Assembly (NCBI GenBank): GCA_029262695.1
Contig: JAJCYV010000016.1
Coordinates: 1 to 64,000 of the forward strand
From: Chloroflexota bacterium
Lineage (GTDB): Bacteria > Chloroflexota > Dehalococcoidia > SM23-28-2 > RBG-16-64-32
Length of the DNA stretch: 64,000 nucleotides
Direction of reading: 5' to 3'
Every line of letters begins with the position of its first letter. Positions within the stretch are counted from its first letter, which is position 1. A model generated the notes under the pieces. That model saw nothing but the letters and a program-made list of their open reading frames with translations. It was not told the origin of the DNA and searched no databases. Below are positions 63,309 to 64,000 of the stretch, piece after piece. The position numbers and the translations under genes are program-made.

Positions 63309-64000
63309 TGACTACGGCAAAAGCTGACTACTACGAACTCCTCGGCGTCACGCGTACGGCGGCGGCCGACGAGATCAAGAAGGCGTTCCGCCGCCTGGCT
63401 ATGCAGTTCCACCCGGACCGCAACCAGGAGGACGGCGCCGAGGCCCGCTTCAAGCAGATCAGCGAGGCGTACGAGGTGCTCTCCGACCCGGAGAAGCGCG
63501 CCGCCTACGACCGCTACGGCCACGCCGGCCTCGACTTCGGACGCGGGTTCGAGGGAACCGACTTCGGCGGCTTCGGCGACATCTTCGACGCCTTCTTCGG
63601 CGGCACGGCCACCGGGCGGCGCCGTCGCGAGGCCCAGCGGGGCGGCGACCGCCGCGCTGACATCGAGCTTACGTTCGAGGAAGCGGCCTTCGGCGTGGAA
63701 CGACAAATCAGCGTCGAGCGCATCGAACTCTGCCAGCGCTGCGCGGGCTCCGGCAGCGAGCCGGGATCGTCGCCGCAGCGTTGCCCGACGTGCGATGGCG
63801 CCGGTGAGGTGCGGCGTACTAGCCGGAGCGCCTTCGGGCAGTTCGTGAACATCGCAACCTGCGGGCGATGCCACGGCGAAGGCAGCATCGTCACCGACCC
63901 CTGCAACGAGTGCCGCGGTCAGGGCCGCGAACGCAAGTCGCGCCAACTCGAAGTCAACATTCCAGCCGGCGTCAACGATGGCTCGCGCATGCGGCTCTCC
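63308..64000 (+). CDS. dnaJ: Chaperone DnaJ (3' end outside window)
   Basis: Hsp70 co-chaperone, first 231 residues from GTG 63308. J-domain [20 protein letters not shown] with HPD at 35-37, the Gly/Phe-rich region ([22 protein letters not shown]), and all four zinc motifs, [24 protein letters not shown] and CNECRGQG, are visible; this is a type I DnaJ. The substrate-binding C-terminal part begins before the window edge. No heat-shock operator (CIRCE-like) was found upstream. Confidence 0.95.
   Translation, partial: MTTAKADYYELLGVTRTAAADEIKKAFRRLAMQFHPDRNQEDGAEARFKQISEAYEVLSDPEKRAAYDRYGHAGLDFGRGFEGTDFGGFGDIFDAFFGGTATGRRRREAQRGGDRRADIELTFEEAAFGVERQISVERIELCQRCAGSGSEPGSSPQRCPTCDGAGEVRRTSRSAFGQFVNIATCGRCHGEGSIVTDPCNECRGQGRERKSRQLEVNIPAGVNDGSRMRLS

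Overview
The window is GC-rich, densely packed bacterial DNA with about 63 protein genes, one tRNA gene and many short palindromic repeats. The gene set suggests an uncultured, aerobic or facultative Chloroflexota, perhaps Dehalococcoidia-like. The reasons are an 11-subunit complex I block without nuoEFG, F420-type LLM and PPOX proteins, many acyl-CoA dehydrogenases, enoyl-CoA hydratases and CaiB/BaiF CoA-transferases, and surface proteins with Pro-Thr linkers and dockerin-like ends. The placement rests on gene content only; no rRNA or marker tree was available.

Layout. 1-2.5 kb: nitrogen assimilation (amt, PII, glnA). 2.5-4.6 kb: a secreted M23 peptidase-like protein with a dockerin pair, divergent from an XRE/MmyB-type regulator. 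4.6-15.4 kb: one leftward complex I operon, nuoABCDHIJKLMN, in which NuoC carries an unusual three-repeat tail. 15.5-16.3 kb: a RAYT transposase between inverted REP palindromes. 16.3-20.2 kb: valS, a metallo-beta-lactamase-fold gene and a tRNA gene on the minus strand. 20.2-25.9 kb: the complete glycine cleavage set except L-protein (gcvT, gcvH, gcvPA, gcvPB) and an alanine/serine-glyoxylate-type aminotransferase. 25.9-31 kb: a DinB-like protein, a cluster of SDR genes (one with the catalytic Lys replaced, one fragment-like), an erythrin-VIT1 fusion and a GNAT acetyltransferase. 31-37.1 kb: three tandem paralogous beta-helix surface proteins, each ending in the same roughly 93-residue double dockerin-like module. 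37.2-47.7 kb: enoyl-CoA hydratases, CoA-transferases, an LLM oxidoreductase, small orphan proteins and a Rieske-like protein without its cluster ligands. 47.8-56.6 kb: an acyl-CoA ligase, a second RAYT with a perfect 20-bp flanking inverted repeat, an EtfD-like membrane Fe-S protein, a lipoprotein, an amidohydrolase, a SnoaL-like cyclase and an acyl-CoA dehydrogenase. 56.7-60.7 kb: two large secreted proteins (a Gly-rich/TSP3/dockerin protein and a Pro-Thr-rich LPxTG-type protein) around a PspC protein. 60.8-63.2 kb: a pair of acyl-CoA dehydrogenases. 63.3 kb to the end: dnaJ, cut by the window edge.

How it fits together. Acyl-CoA ligase, dehydrogenases and hydratases would feed electrons through ETF and the EtfD-like protein to quinone. 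Complex I without its NADH module would feed the same quinone pool from another donor or from NuoEFG encoded elsewhere. CoA-transferases, SDRs and LLM proteins suggest catabolism of varied organic acids. Glycine cleavage plus the aminotransferase would handle glycine and glyoxylate. The dockerin-tailed and LPxTG-type proteins point to an elaborate cell surface.

Most unusual features: the NuoC repeat tail, the family of shared 93-residue C-terminal modules, three REP-like palindrome families (two tied to RAYT genes, one showing compensatory stem changes), and several enzymes missing signature residues.
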